Assembly (NCBI GenBank): GCA_016844515.1 | Contig: JAERMP010000086.1 | Span: 1 to 10,194, forward strand | Length of the DNA stretch: 10,194 nt | Origin: Thermoleophilia bacterium | Lineage (GTDB): Bacteria; Actinomycetota; Thermoleophilia; Gaiellales; Gaiellaceae | Reading direction: 5' to 3' | In this document: piece by piece, positions 1 to 6,028 of the stretch | How the letters are laid out: each line of letters starts with the position of its first letter | How positions within the stretch are numbered: the first letter of the stretch is position 1 | The notes under the pieces: model-generated | What the model saw: the letters and a program-made list of their open reading frames with translations, nothing else | Databases searched by the model: none | Told to the model about the DNA's origin: nothing | Made by a program: the position numbers and the translations under genes

Positions 1-565
1 GCTCCCCCTCGGGAACCTCACCGCGAGCAAGCCGGTAGATCAACTTAGGCTCGAAGAGGACGACGGGGTCAGGGTCGCGGATCGCCGCAGCTAGGAGCCC
101 CTTCGCGTCCGCCGGCGTCGATGGGATCGCGACCTTCACACCCGGTGTGTGGACGTAGTACGTCTCCGGCGAGTCGTCGTGAAGCTCGGGCGCACGGACA
201 CTCCCACCGTACGGCATGCGAATGACGAGCGGGAACGACATCTTCCCGCGCGTTCGCCAGCGGTACCGTCCCACGTGGTTGATCAGCTGGTCGAGCGCGG
301 GGTAGCTGAAGGCGTCGTACTGCATCTCGCAAACCGGCTTCCAGCCGGCCATGCAGAGCCCGACGGCAGTACCGAGGATCCCGGCCTCGGCCAGCGGTGT
401 GTCCACACAACGATCGGCGCCGTATCGATCGTGCAGCCCGGCGGTTGCCCGGAAGACGCCGCCGAGTCGACCGACGTCCTCGCCCATGACCATGACCGAC
501 GGGTCGCGCTCCATCTCGACGTGGAGCGCGTCGTTCACCGCCTCGACGAGTAGGAGCTCCTTCAT
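1..565 (-). CDS. 2-oxoacid dehydrogenase E1 component, beta subunit (partial)
   Basis: Beta subunit of a heterotetrameric, thiamine-diphosphate-dependent 2-oxoacid dehydrogenase E1 (pyruvate or branched-chain 2-oxoacid type), which decarboxylates the 2-oxoacid and passes the acyl group to the lipoyl E2. Only the first 188 residues are present; the C-terminus lies beyond base 1. Visible family features are the N-terminal MKELLLVEAVNDAL, the GEDVG segment (about residues 28-32), DTPLAEAGILGTAVG with the conserved glutamate, and HDDSPETYYVHTPGVKV, which corresponds to the family's H-S-PE-x-F-H-PG-KV stretch. The ATG start (565-563) overlaps the stop of the alpha-subunit gene by 4 nt (ATGA), so the two are translationally coupled. 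Substrate (pyruvate, branched-chain or other) cannot be decided from this fragment. Confidence 0.93.
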   Translation of the reverse strand, partial: MKELLLVEAVNDALHVEMERDPSVMVMGEDVGRLGGVFRATAGLHDRYGADRCVDTPLAEAGILGTAVGLCMAGWKPVCEMQYDAFSYPALDQLINHVGRYRWRTRGKMSFPLVIRMPYGGSVRAPELHDDSPETYYVHTPGVKVAIPSTPADAKGLLAAAIRDPDPVVLFEPKLIYRLARGEVPEGE

Positions 566-1626
566 CCGAGGATCCTCCGCAGCTCGTCGAGATCGGCGGC
601 GAGTGACGGCGGCGGATCCGCGTACGCATGCTCGAACACCAGTGACACGTCGGCGGGAGGCTCGGCTTCGGCTGCGGCGATGCCCTCGCGCATGACCGCG
701 AGCGCGTCGTTTCGGATCTCCTCCGCCTCGGCGGCACTGAGCACACCGGTGCGCTTGAGATAACGCTCGTACCGCCCGACACACTCGTTCTCCCGCTCCT
801 CTCGGGCACGCTCCTCGTCGATGTAGATCGACGGGTCGTCCGCTGTCGCATGCGGCGCTGCGCGATAGCTCACGGCCTCGATGAGCGTTGGACCCTCGCC
901 TGCTCGGGCACGTTCGACGGCCTCTCGCGTCGCCTCGTACACGGCGAGCACGTCACCGCCGTCCACTCGCACGCCGGGCATCCCGTAGCCGATCGCCTTG
1001 TCGGCGAGCGTGGGCGCCGCGGTCTGCGCGGTGACAGGGGTTGAGATCGCCCACTGGTTGTTGTTGCAGAAGAGAATCGCCGGAGCCTTCATGACCCCCG
1101 CGAACGTGGCGCCTTCGTGAAACGCGCCCTCCGAGGTCGCGCCGTCGCCGAAATAGGCGACGGCCACGCGATCCTCGCCTTTCAACCGCGAGCCCCAGGC
1201 AAAGCCGACGGCATGGGGAACATGAGTGGCGATCGGCACACAAATGGACGCCACGCCGTAGTCCTCCGGGTTCCACCAGCCGGACGGGTGCCCGCGCCAC
1301 CACGAAAGGACGGTCGAGACTGGTATCCCTCGCAGGAGCCCGATGGCCGACTCTCGGTAACTCGGAAAGATCCAATCGCGCTCCTCGAGAGCGAACACCG
1401 AGCCGACCTGCATCGCCTCGTGATTCCAGAAGATCGCGTAAGTGCCGACGCGGCCCTGGCGGTGGTAGATCACGGAGCGCTCGTCGTACGTCCTGAGGAG
1501 AACGAGGTTCCGGTACAGCGCGAGCAGTTGATCCCGCCCGAGGCCCTCGACCTCTCCGTCGGGGAGCGACTCGCCATCGCCGATGACACGGCGCAGGCCT
1601 CCTTCAGCGGACAGCACCCGACTCAC
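562..1626 (-). CDS. 2-oxoacid dehydrogenase E1 component, alpha subunit
   Basis: Alpha subunit (354 aa, normal family length) of the same E1 enzyme; it binds thiamine diphosphate with Mg2+. The ThDP motif is clear: GDGATSEG begins at residue 160 and is followed about 28 residues later by CNNNQWAIST (NN around 188-190). The phosphorylation-loop region YRAAPHATADDPSIY (about 254-268) contains the conserved His and TADDP. The start is GTG (1626-1624). There is no Shine-Dalgarno sequence in front of it, but a TACAAT box lies 7 nt upstream, so a leaderless mRNA is likely. It begins 31 nt after the lipid-kinase gene ends and overlaps the beta gene by 4 nt. Its place downstream of a paa-linked TetR operon suggests a catabolic oxoacid dehydrogenase, but the substrate is unknown; E2 and E3 would lie to the left of the window. 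Confidence 0.94.
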   Translation of the reverse strand: MSRVLSAEGGLRRVIGDGESLPDGEVEGLGRDQLLALYRNLVLLRTYDERSVIYHRQGRVGTYAIFWNHEAMQVGSVFALEERDWIFPSYRESAIGLLRGIPVSTVLSWWRGHPSGWWNPEDYGVASICVPIATHVPHAVGFAWGSRLKGEDRVAVAYFGDGATSEGAFHEGATFAGVMKAPAILFCNNNQWAISTPVTAQTAAPTLADKAIGYGMPGVRVDGGDVLAVYEATREAVERARAGEGPTLIEAVSYRAAPHATADDPSIYIDEERAREERENECVGRYERYLKRTGVLSAAEAEEIRNDALAVMREGIAAAEAEPPADVSLVFEHAYADPPPSLAADLDELRRILG

Positions 1627-1633
1627 CGCGCGG

Positions 1634-1639
1634 ATTGTA
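1634..1639 (-). promoter_or_regulatory. Putative -10 box of a leaderless promoter for the E1 alpha gene
   Basis: TACAAT on the minus strand differs from the TATAAT consensus at one base. It is separated from the GTG start by 7 nt (CCGCGCG), which places transcription start at or 1 nt before the start codon. No clear -35 box is seen about 17 bp upstream. The location just after the lipid-kinase stop codon suggests that the E1 genes also have their own promoter. Confidence 0.5.
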
Positions 1640-1657
1640 GGGGCCGGGCATGCGCGG

Positions 1658-2539
1658 CTATACGAGGACGGTGATCGCGTCGCGCTCGGCTTCGATCACG
1701 GCGTGCTCGACATCTCCAAGATCCTCTCCGTCCGCTTCGAGCGGCATTGGCGTATCGCACACGATCTCGAGCCGGTCCGCGTCGTGGACGTAAACGAGGT
1801 TGCGGGCCTTCGTTCGATCGCCCCGGCCGAACGCATACCAGGCGAATTGCGGAAGCTCGCGCGTCCGCAGACGCAGACGGACTGGAGCGACCAGGTCGAG
1901 GCCGCCTTCGAAGCTCGCATGTGGCGCAGGGCGGACAGCCACGCGGCCGGCGTAGCTGTACGCGGGTCCGTTCGAGATGAGCACGAACGCAGCCCGACCA
2001 TGCCCGACGACCTCGAGCGCGGGCTCGAGTTGAAAGCGATGACGGCCGAGTGCGCGCACTCCCGTCCAGGCGAACCTGGAGTTGCTCGGCCGGCGACCGT
2101 CCGATCGACGACCGAGCTCGTCGACCGCGCGCACGACCTCGGCGTCGAGGCCGATCCCACACGCAAACCCGAACCGGCGTCCGTTCACGCGCCCGACGCT
2201 GATGCGACGCTCCGAACCCGTCGCAAGCCTCCGCGCAGCGGCAACGGGATCGCTGGGCAGGCCGAGCGCACGAGGGAGGACGCTGGTGCCTCCCCCGGGG
2301 ATGAGGCCGATCGGCGTCGAAGCGTCGATGCCGTTCAACACCTCGTTGAACGTCCCGTCTCCTCCGAAGACGTAGAGGGCATCGACGTGGCCCGAAACCT
2401 CGCCGGCGATCTGGGTCGCTTCCCCACGGGCGCTCGTCATTCGCAGCTCCGTGTCCTCGGGAAGGGCCGCCCGCACCGCCGCGAGCCGCTCCTCATCGAC
2501 CTTCGTCGCCCAGGGATTGGCGATGAGCAGCGCGCTCAC
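1658..2539 (-). CDS. Diacylglycerol kinase-like lipid kinase (YegS/DagK family)
   Basis: A 293-aa protein of the diacylglycerol kinase catalytic-domain family, which phosphorylates lipid alcohols with ATP at the membrane surface. The start is GTG at 2539-2537, reading MSALLIANPWATK. The family NP motif is at residues 8-9, the hallmark GGDGTFNEVLNG at about 59-70, and the nucleotide-binding PGGGTSVLPRALGLP at about 81-95. The second domain is also typical, with an acidic G-x-D-L region and a C-terminal PMPLEADGEDLG stretch. The GTG start overlaps the hydrolase stop by 4 nt (GTGA), so it is coupled to the hydrolase and the TetR gene. An uninterrupted frame continues upstream to 3142, but that part is antisense-type shadow inside the hydrolase gene; the homology begins at 2539. 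The lipid substrate cannot be told from sequence. Confidence 0.9.
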   Translation of the reverse strand: MSALLIANPWATKVDEERLAAVRAALPEDTELRMTSARGEATQIAGEVSGHVDALYVFGGDGTFNEVLNGIDASTPIGLIPGGGTSVLPRALGLPSDPVAAARRLATGSERRISVGRVNGRRFGFACGIGLDAEVVRAVDELGRRSDGRRPSNSRFAWTGVRALGRHRFQLEPALEVVGHGRAAFVLISNGPAYSYAGRVAVRPAPHASFEGGLDLVAPVRLRLRTRELPQFAWYAFGRGDRTKARNLVYVHDADRLEIVCDTPMPLEADGEDLGDVEHAVIEAERDAITVLV

Positions 2540-3354
2540 GGCGCGTCGGCATCCTCGATCAAGTGCCGAAGGACGTCGGAGCGGTGGGTGATTCCGATCA
2601 TGTGACCCTGTCCCTCCAGGGTGACGAGTGTGCTGCTCGGAACGCGACGAACGATCTCGGTCGCCCACGCCGGTGGGACGAGCTCGTCCGCGGTTCCCTG
2701 CCAGACCTCCGTCCGCACCTGAACATCCTCGAGCCGGAAGCCCCATGGGCTCAGGAATGCGCGGTACTCGTCGACGACGCCTGACGCGTTGCGTAGCCCT
2801 TCGGCGAGTGCCCGCTCGGGGAGACCTTGTCGTCTCTCCAGAAACCGCGCGCCGAGGCGGAGCGTGACGAACGCCGCTCGGGCCGCTCGGGGTGACTTCA
2901 CCGACAGGCGCCCGAGCACGCGGTCCGTCCGGCTGAGCTGCTCCAGCAACCCAGGCTCGTCGAGCGGCAGGCAGCCTGCGACGATGACCGCTCGAGTCAC
3001 GCGGTCGGCCATCCGAAACGAGACGGCCGCGCAGTGCTGACCACCCATCGACCAACCCGTGCAGGCGAAACGGTCCACGCCGAGCTGGTCGAGCAGCTGC
3101 TCTGCGTCGAACGCCCAGTCGAGCGTCGAGTGCCCGGGCCACCGGTCGGAGAGCCCCACCCCAGGGCGATCGGGTGAGATCACACGGAGACCCAGTTCGC
3201 GGGCGACCTCATCGACCGGTGAAGCGTCGAGCCGGCAGAGAAGGCCACCGTGGCAGCTCAGCACGGGGAAGCCGCCAGGATCGCCGTACGTCGCATAGCC
3301 GAGTTGACGCCCGTCACGCAGCCGGACAACAGCATCGCCCACGGTGCCGCTCAC
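2536..3354 (-). CDS. Alpha/beta hydrolase
   Basis: A 272-aa alpha/beta-hydrolase-fold protein, soluble, with no signal peptide. The oxyanion motif is HGG (about residues 35-37). The nucleophile elbow is GWSMGG with Ser102, the acid is probably Asp223 in GTADELVPP, and the catalytic His is probably His251 in GQGHMIGITH, so the catalytic triad is complete. PDRPGVGLSD (about 61-70) is the usual strand-4 region of this family. The start is GTG (3354-3352), overlapping the TetR stop by 4 nt (GTGA). It sits between a TetR regulator and a lipid kinase in one transcription unit. The substrate is unknown: an ester, a thioester such as an acyl-CoA, or a lactone are all possible. Confidence 0.9.
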   Translation of the reverse strand: MSGTVGDAVVRLRDGRQLGYATYGDPGGFPVLSCHGGLLCRLDASPVDEVARELGLRVISPDRPGVGLSDRWPGHSTLDWAFDAEQLLDQLGVDRFACTGWSMGGQHCAAVSFRMADRVTRAVIVAGCLPLDEPGLLEQLSRTDRVLGRLSVKSPRAARAAFVTLRLGARFLERRQGLPERALAEGLRNASGVVDEYRAFLSPWGFRLEDVQVRTEVWQGTADELVPPAWATEIVRRVPSSTLVTLEGQGHMIGITHRSDVLRHLIEDADAP

Positions 3355-3929
3355 TGTCGCGTCGCGTAGCCGCGGATGCCGTCGACGAGGATGGCGGTGA
3401 AGCGGTCGGCGAGCTGGTCGGTATCGCGACCCGGCGCGAGCCAGGTGTACGCCCAGTTGGCGGCGGAGAGGGCGAGCAACGCGGCAGCGCCCGCGTCGAG
3501 GTCAGCGCGCAGCTCACCCGCCTCGACCCCTTCCCGGAAAAGTGCACGGAAGCGGTCTTCGTAGCGCCGCCGCTCGGCGAGAATCTCCTCGCGGTACTCG
3601 TCGTCGAGGTAGCGCCATTCACGCGTGAAGACAGTTGCGACGTCGAGCTGGTCGGCGACGACGCCGAGATGTCCGCGCAGCGCAAGGCGAATGCGCTCGA
3701 CCACCGTCACGTCCTCGGGCACCAGATCGAGAGCGGCATGGAAGGCACGAGCGCCTTCCTGCATGGTCTCGAAGAGGAGCTGTTGCTTGGAGCCGGTGAG
3801 CGAGTAGAGCGAGCTTTTCTGGACGCCGAGCGCCTCGGCGAGGTCGCCCATCGAGGTGCCGTGGAAGCCGCGCTCGGCAAACAACCTCGCTGCCTCGCGC
3901 GTAAGCGCTTCTCGCCTCGGTGTCGCCAT
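3351..3929 (-). CDS. TetR/AcrR family transcriptional regulator, probable local regulator of paa genes
   Basis: A 192-aa TetR-family repressor. The N-terminal helix-turn-helix is clear at about residues 7-52 (REALTREAARLFAERGFHGTSM, then DLAEALGVQKSSLYSLTGSKQQLL). The C-terminal ligand domain (LFREGVEAGELRADLDAGAAALLALSAANWAYTW region) resembles regulators of acyl-CoA and aromatic-CoA pathways. It is divergent from paaA with only 40 bp between the start codons, and an 18-bp near-palindrome lies in that gap; repression of both directions with release by an aryl- or acyl-CoA is the simple model (inference from known TetR-type PaaR regulators). The ATG (3929-3927) has no Shine-Dalgarno sequence, but a TAGCAT box lies 7 nt upstream, suggesting a leaderless message. 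The downstream hydrolase overlaps it by 4 nt. Confidence 0.9.
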   Translation of the reverse strand: MATPRREALTREAARLFAERGFHGTSMGDLAEALGVQKSSLYSLTGSKQQLLFETMQEGARAFHAALDLVPEDVTVVERIRLALRGHLGVVADQLDVATVFTREWRYLDDEYREEILAERRRYEDRFRALFREGVEAGELRADLDAGAAALLALSAANWAYTWLAPGRDTDQLADRFTAILVDGIRGYATRQ

Positions 3930-3934
3930 ATACT
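3929..3934 (+). promoter_or_regulatory. Putative -10 box of the paaABCD promoter
   Basis: TATACT differs from TATAAT at one position and lies over the complement of the tetR start codon. Transcription start would be near 3941, at the left edge of the operator palindrome, so bound repressor would block initiation. A good -35 box is not evident. Confidence 0.45.
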
Positions 3935-3936
3935 TG

Positions 3937-3942
3937 ATGCTA
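3937..3942 (-). promoter_or_regulatory. Putative -10 box of a leaderless tetR promoter
   Basis: On the minus strand, TAGCAT (fits TANNNT) is followed by 7 nt (CAAGTAT) and then the ATG of the TetR gene. The operator palindrome overlaps its upstream edge, which would allow autorepression. No Shine-Dalgarno sequence precedes this ATG. Confidence 0.4.
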
Positions 3943-3957
3943 ACGACCGTTCGGTAG
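3940..3957. promoter_or_regulatory. Candidate TetR operator in the tetR/paaA divergent gap
   Basis: CTAACGACCGTTCGGTAG is an imperfect palindrome: 14 of 18 positions match on reverse complementing, giving the consensus CTANCGANCGNTCGNTAG. It is centred between 3948 and 3949. It covers the likely paaA transcription start and touches the candidate -10 box of the divergent tetR gene, the arrangement expected for a regulator controlling both itself and paaABCD. Binding is inferred, not shown. Confidence 0.65.
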
Positions 3958-3962
3958 GGAGG
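3956..3962 (+). promoter_or_regulatory. Ribosome binding site of paaA
   Basis: AGGGAGG lies 7 nt before the GTG at 3970 and supports that codon as the paaA start. It abuts and slightly overlaps the operator. Confidence 0.75.
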
Positions 3963-3969
3963 CCAAGCC

Positions 3970-4872
3970 GTGGACGCACGAACCCAGGAGTTTCTCGACT
4001 ACGTCCAGTCGGGCGGGCAGGTGGAGACGGGCGACTGGATGCCCGACGAGTACCGCGCGAGGCTCATCAAGTTCATCGAGATGCACGGCAACTCGGAGCT
4101 GATGGGCGTGCTCCCCGAGCGCGACTGGATCCTCCGCGCACCGACTCTCCAACGGAAGCTCGCACTCACCGCGAAGATCCAGGACGAGGTCGGTCACGCA
4201 CAGCTCATCTACCGCGTGGTCGAGGACCTCGGCAAGCCGCGGAGCGCCTGCCTCGACGACCTCGTTTCCGGCAAGGCTAAGTTCCACAACGTCTTCCACT
4301 ACCCGACGAAGACCTGGGGGGACGTCGGCGTGATCGCCTGGCTCGTCGATGCAGCAGCGATCGTCTCGCAGAAGGCGCTCCTCAAGTGCTCGTATTCGCC
4401 GTACGCGCGGATCATGAAGAAGATCTGCTGGGAGGAGTCGTTCCACATCCTCCACGGACGCGACGTGATCCTCGCGATGGTGACGGGCACGGACGAGCAG
4501 TTCGGGCTCGTGCAGGAAGCGCTCGATCGGTGGTGGGAGCCACTCATGCACTTCCACGGGAATCCGATCCCGGCCGAGGAGGATCCGATGTTCATCTGGC
4601 GCATCAAGAGCCAGGGGAACGAGGAGGCCCGGCAACAGTTCCTCGACGGCTACGTGCCACGGATCCGCGAGCTCGGGCTCGAGATCCCCGACCCTGCGCT
4701 GCGCAAGAACGAAGAGGCGGGGCAGTGGCTCTACACCGAGCCCGACTGGGAGAAGCTGCGCGCGGTGGTGACCGGGCACGGGCCGGCGTCGGAAGAGCGG
4801 CTCGCATTCCGCCGGCTCTCGCGTCAGGACGTGGACTGGGTCGAGCGGGTGGTGCTCGCGGAGGCCGCGTGA
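3970..4872 (+). CDS. paaA: 1,2-phenylacetyl-CoA epoxidase, catalytic subunit PaaA
   Basis: Catalytic subunit of the ring-1,2-phenylacetyl-CoA epoxidase, a bacterial multicomponent monooxygenase with a di-iron centre that uses O2 and reducing equivalents to epoxidise the aromatic ring of phenylacetyl-CoA in the cytoplasm. The protein has 300 aa, near the usual family length. Di-iron ligand motifs are intact: NSELMG (Glu43), QDEVGHAQ (Glu73, His76), LVDAAA (Asp127) and CWEESFHILHGRD (Glu156, His159); the ligand assignment is by family analogy. The conserved KTWGDVGVIAWLVD and WWEPLMHFHGNP segments are also present. The start is GTG, with AGGGAGG 7 nt upstream. It leads the + strand operon; paaB follows after 49 nt. 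It is divergent from a TetR gene with a candidate operator between them. Confidence 0.97.
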   Translation: MDARTQEFLDYVQSGGQVETGDWMPDEYRARLIKFIEMHGNSELMGVLPERDWILRAPTLQRKLALTAKIQDEVGHAQLIYRVVEDLGKPRSACLDDLVSGKAKFHNVFHYPTKTWGDVGVIAWLVDAAAIVSQKALLKCSYSPYARIMKKICWEESFHILHGRDVILAMVTGTDEQFGLVQEALDRWWEPLMHFHGNPIPAEEDPMFIWRIKSQGNEEARQQFLDGYVPRIRELGLEIPDPALRKNEEAGQWLYTEPDWEKLRAVVTGHGPASEERLAFRRLSRQDVDWVERVVLAEAA

Positions 4873-4889
4873 TCTCGATCGCGCTCTGG

Positions 4890-4966
4890 CGGCTCGCTCG
4901 CAAGCGTCCCGAGGGGGCACAGTGCTAGACGCACGGGCCCCCGAGGAGAGCGCCGCGAGCGAGCCG
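4890..4966 (+). repeat. Inverted repeat enclosing the paaB ribosome binding site and start
   Basis: CGGCTCGCTCGC (4890-4901) and GCGAGCGAGCCG (4955-4966) are perfect 12-bp complements. The 53-nt loop holds the Shine-Dalgarno sequence GAGGGGG (4911-4917) and the GTG start at 4922. The arms are low-complexity GAGC/CGCT repeats, and similar strings occur elsewhere in the operon (for example near 5270 and 5322), so a chance origin is possible. Confidence 0.35.
4911..4917 (+). promoter_or_regulatory. Ribosome binding site of paaB
   Basis: GAGGGGG lies 4 nt before the GTG at 4922 (7 nt counted from its GAGG core). It decides the upstream start and therefore the unusual N-terminal extension of PaaB. 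Confidence 0.65.
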
Positions 4967-5323
4967 AGCGCGGTGCCGGAGGCCGGCTCCGCCGGCCGGG
5001 AGGCATCGCGCGGCCAGGGCACGATCTACGAGGTCTTCAGGCAGGAACGGAAGGGGCAGCCGTTCCAGCACGCCGGGTCGGTCGCGGCTCCGGACGAGCA
5101 GTTCGCCGAGATCTACGCGCGCGAGCAGTACGGGCGCAGGCAGGAGTCGGTCGCACTCTGGCTTGTCGCCCGCGACGACGTGACCGAGATCGCCGAGTTC
5201 CCCGACGAGTTCGACCTCAAGTACCGGCGCGTCGACGGGTACTCGATCAAGGCCCGGCTGCGCGAGGCGCGCGAGCGAGCGGGGACGCTCGACATGGCTC
5301 CGGGAGCGAGTGACGCAGCGTGA
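4922..5323 (+). CDS. paaB: 1,2-phenylacetyl-CoA epoxidase, subunit PaaB, with N-terminal extension
   Basis: Small subunit that bridges PaaAC heterodimers in the epoxidase complex. The conserved domain starts at about residue 34 (TIYEVFRQERKGQPFQHAGS), followed by VAAPDEQFAEIYAREQYGRRQESVALWLVARDDV. The usual protein is about 95 aa; this one is 133 aa, because about 33 residues rich in Ala, Glu, Ser, Gly and Pro precede the domain and look disordered. The GTG start at 4922 is chosen because of the GAGGGGG ribosome site; I see no ATG or GTG close to the domain itself that would give a normal-length protein. The C-terminal tail (ARLREARERAGTLDMAPGASDAA) is also longer than in E. coli. The stop overlaps the paaC start by 4 nt (GTGA). 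Confidence 0.92.
   Translation: MLDARAPEESAASEPSAVPEAGSAGREASRGQGTIYEVFRQERKGQPFQHAGSVAAPDEQFAEIYAREQYGRRQESVALWLVARDDVTEIAEFPDEFDLKYRRVDGYSIKARLREARERAGTLDMAPGASDAA
4981..4997 (+). repeat. Compact GC hairpin inside the PaaB N-terminal extension
   Basis: GGCCGGC-TCC-GCCGGCC is a perfect 7-bp stem with a 3-nt loop. It lies in the part of paaB coding for the low-complexity extension, about 36 nt before the conserved domain. There is no T-tract after it, so it is not a typical terminator. It might slow transcription or translation, or have no function in this GC-rich sequence. Confidence 0.4.
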
Positions 5324-5991
5324 GCGAGCGCACGGACTTGTTGCTGTCGATCGCCGACGACGAGCTCATTCTCGGGTGGCGGAACTCGGAGTGGACGGGA
5401 ATCGCGCCCTTCCTCGAGGAGGACGTTGCCTTCTCCTCGATTGCGCAGAACGAGATCGGCCACGCCCGCGCCCTGTACGAGCTTGCAGCTGCAGAGCTCG
5501 GCACGACAGCCGACGAGCTCGCGTTCGACCGCAAGCCGGAGGAGTACCGTTGCGCCCCGCTCGTCGAGCTTCGCAGGCTCGAGTGGGCGCGGACGATCGC
5601 GCGCCACTGGCTCTACGAGACCGCGGACGAGATCCGGCTCGGCGCGCTGAAGACCTCCGACGACGCCGAGCTCGCGGGTATCGCCGCGAAGATGGACCGC
5701 GAGGAGACGTATCACCGCATGCACGCCGAGATGTGGGTCGACCGCCTGCTGTCCACCGACGACGGGCGATCACGGCTGAACGAAGCGGTCGACGAGCTCT
5801 GGCCGTACGCGCTCGGAGTTCTCGACGACGAGCTGCGGGCAGAGCTCCGCTCGCGCGCCGAGACGCGACTCGGTAGGGCACTGCCCGACATCGAAGCCGT
5901 TCCGCGCGGCGTCCACGAGGACGAGCTCGCAGAGCTCTGGCAGGAGATGACGATGGTGCGCCGTTCTGCTCCCAAGGGCGCGCAGTGGTGA
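5320..5991 (+). CDS. paaC: 1,2-phenylacetyl-CoA epoxidase, structural subunit PaaC
   Basis: Ferritin-like structural subunit that pairs with PaaA in the epoxidase; in known systems it lacks a functional di-iron site. The protein has 223 aa, somewhat shorter than the roughly 250-aa enterobacterial form. Recognisable stretches are LLSIADDELILGWRNSEWTG (about residues 8-27), AFSSIAQNEIGHARALYE (about 37-54) and DREETYHRMHAEMWVDRL (about 126-143), followed by the C-terminal ALPDIE...HEDELAELWQEMTMVRR. The GTG start overlaps the paaB stop by 4 nt (GTGA), indicating translational coupling and a fixed subunit ratio. The C-terminal SAPKGAQW ends just before a strong palindrome that separates it from paaD. 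Confidence 0.96.
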   Translation: MSERTDLLLSIADDELILGWRNSEWTGIAPFLEEDVAFSSIAQNEIGHARALYELAAAELGTTADELAFDRKPEEYRCAPLVELRRLEWARTIARHWLYETADEIRLGALKTSDDAELAGIAAKMDREETYHRMHAEMWVDRLLSTDDGRSRLNEAVDELWPYALGVLDDELRAELRSRAETRLGRALPDIEAVPRGVHEDELAELWQEMTMVRRSAPKGAQW

Positions 5992-5995
5992 GGAG
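5991..5995 (+). promoter_or_regulatory. Shine-Dalgarno-like AGGAG upstream of the paaC-paaD palindrome
   Basis: AGGAG is the best Shine-Dalgarno match before paaD but lies 33 nt from the GTG at 6029. If the following palindrome folds in the mRNA, only about 9 unpaired nt (6020-6028) remain between the helix and the start, which would give a functional spacing. This is inference from the geometry. Confidence 0.4.
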
Positions 5996-6019
5996 CCAAG
6001 TAACAGACTGTTACTTGGC
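5995..6019. repeat. Perfect 25-bp palindrome between paaC and paaD
   Basis: The arms GCCAAGTAACAG (5995-6006) and CTGTTACTTGGC (6008-6019) are exact reverse complements around a single central A (6007). It is much less GC-rich than its surroundings and fills most of the 37-nt paaC-paaD gap. No T-tract follows, so it is not a classical terminator. It could be an mRNA hairpin or a dimeric-repressor operator. Confidence 0.9.
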
Positions 6020-6028
6020 GCTGTTGCC

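Noticed and set aside
69..851. A 260-codon minus-strand frame across the E1 alpha/beta junction
   Set aside because: It lies in a different frame from both E1 genes, and its translation is Arg/Ser-rich. The true E1 beta frame (start 565) runs off the left edge of the window.
1583..2605. A 340-codon + strand frame over the lipid kinase
   Set aside because: It is antisense to a clearly recognised gene, has no motif and a biased composition.
2540..3142. Upstream extension of the lipid-kinase frame to 3142
   Set aside because: Translation upstream of 2539 is Arg/Ala-rich and lies inside the well-supported hydrolase gene; the kinase homology begins at the GTG at 2539.
5995..6019. The paaC-paaD palindrome as an intrinsic terminator
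   Set aside because: There is no T-tract after either arm and paaD follows directly as part of the same pathway.
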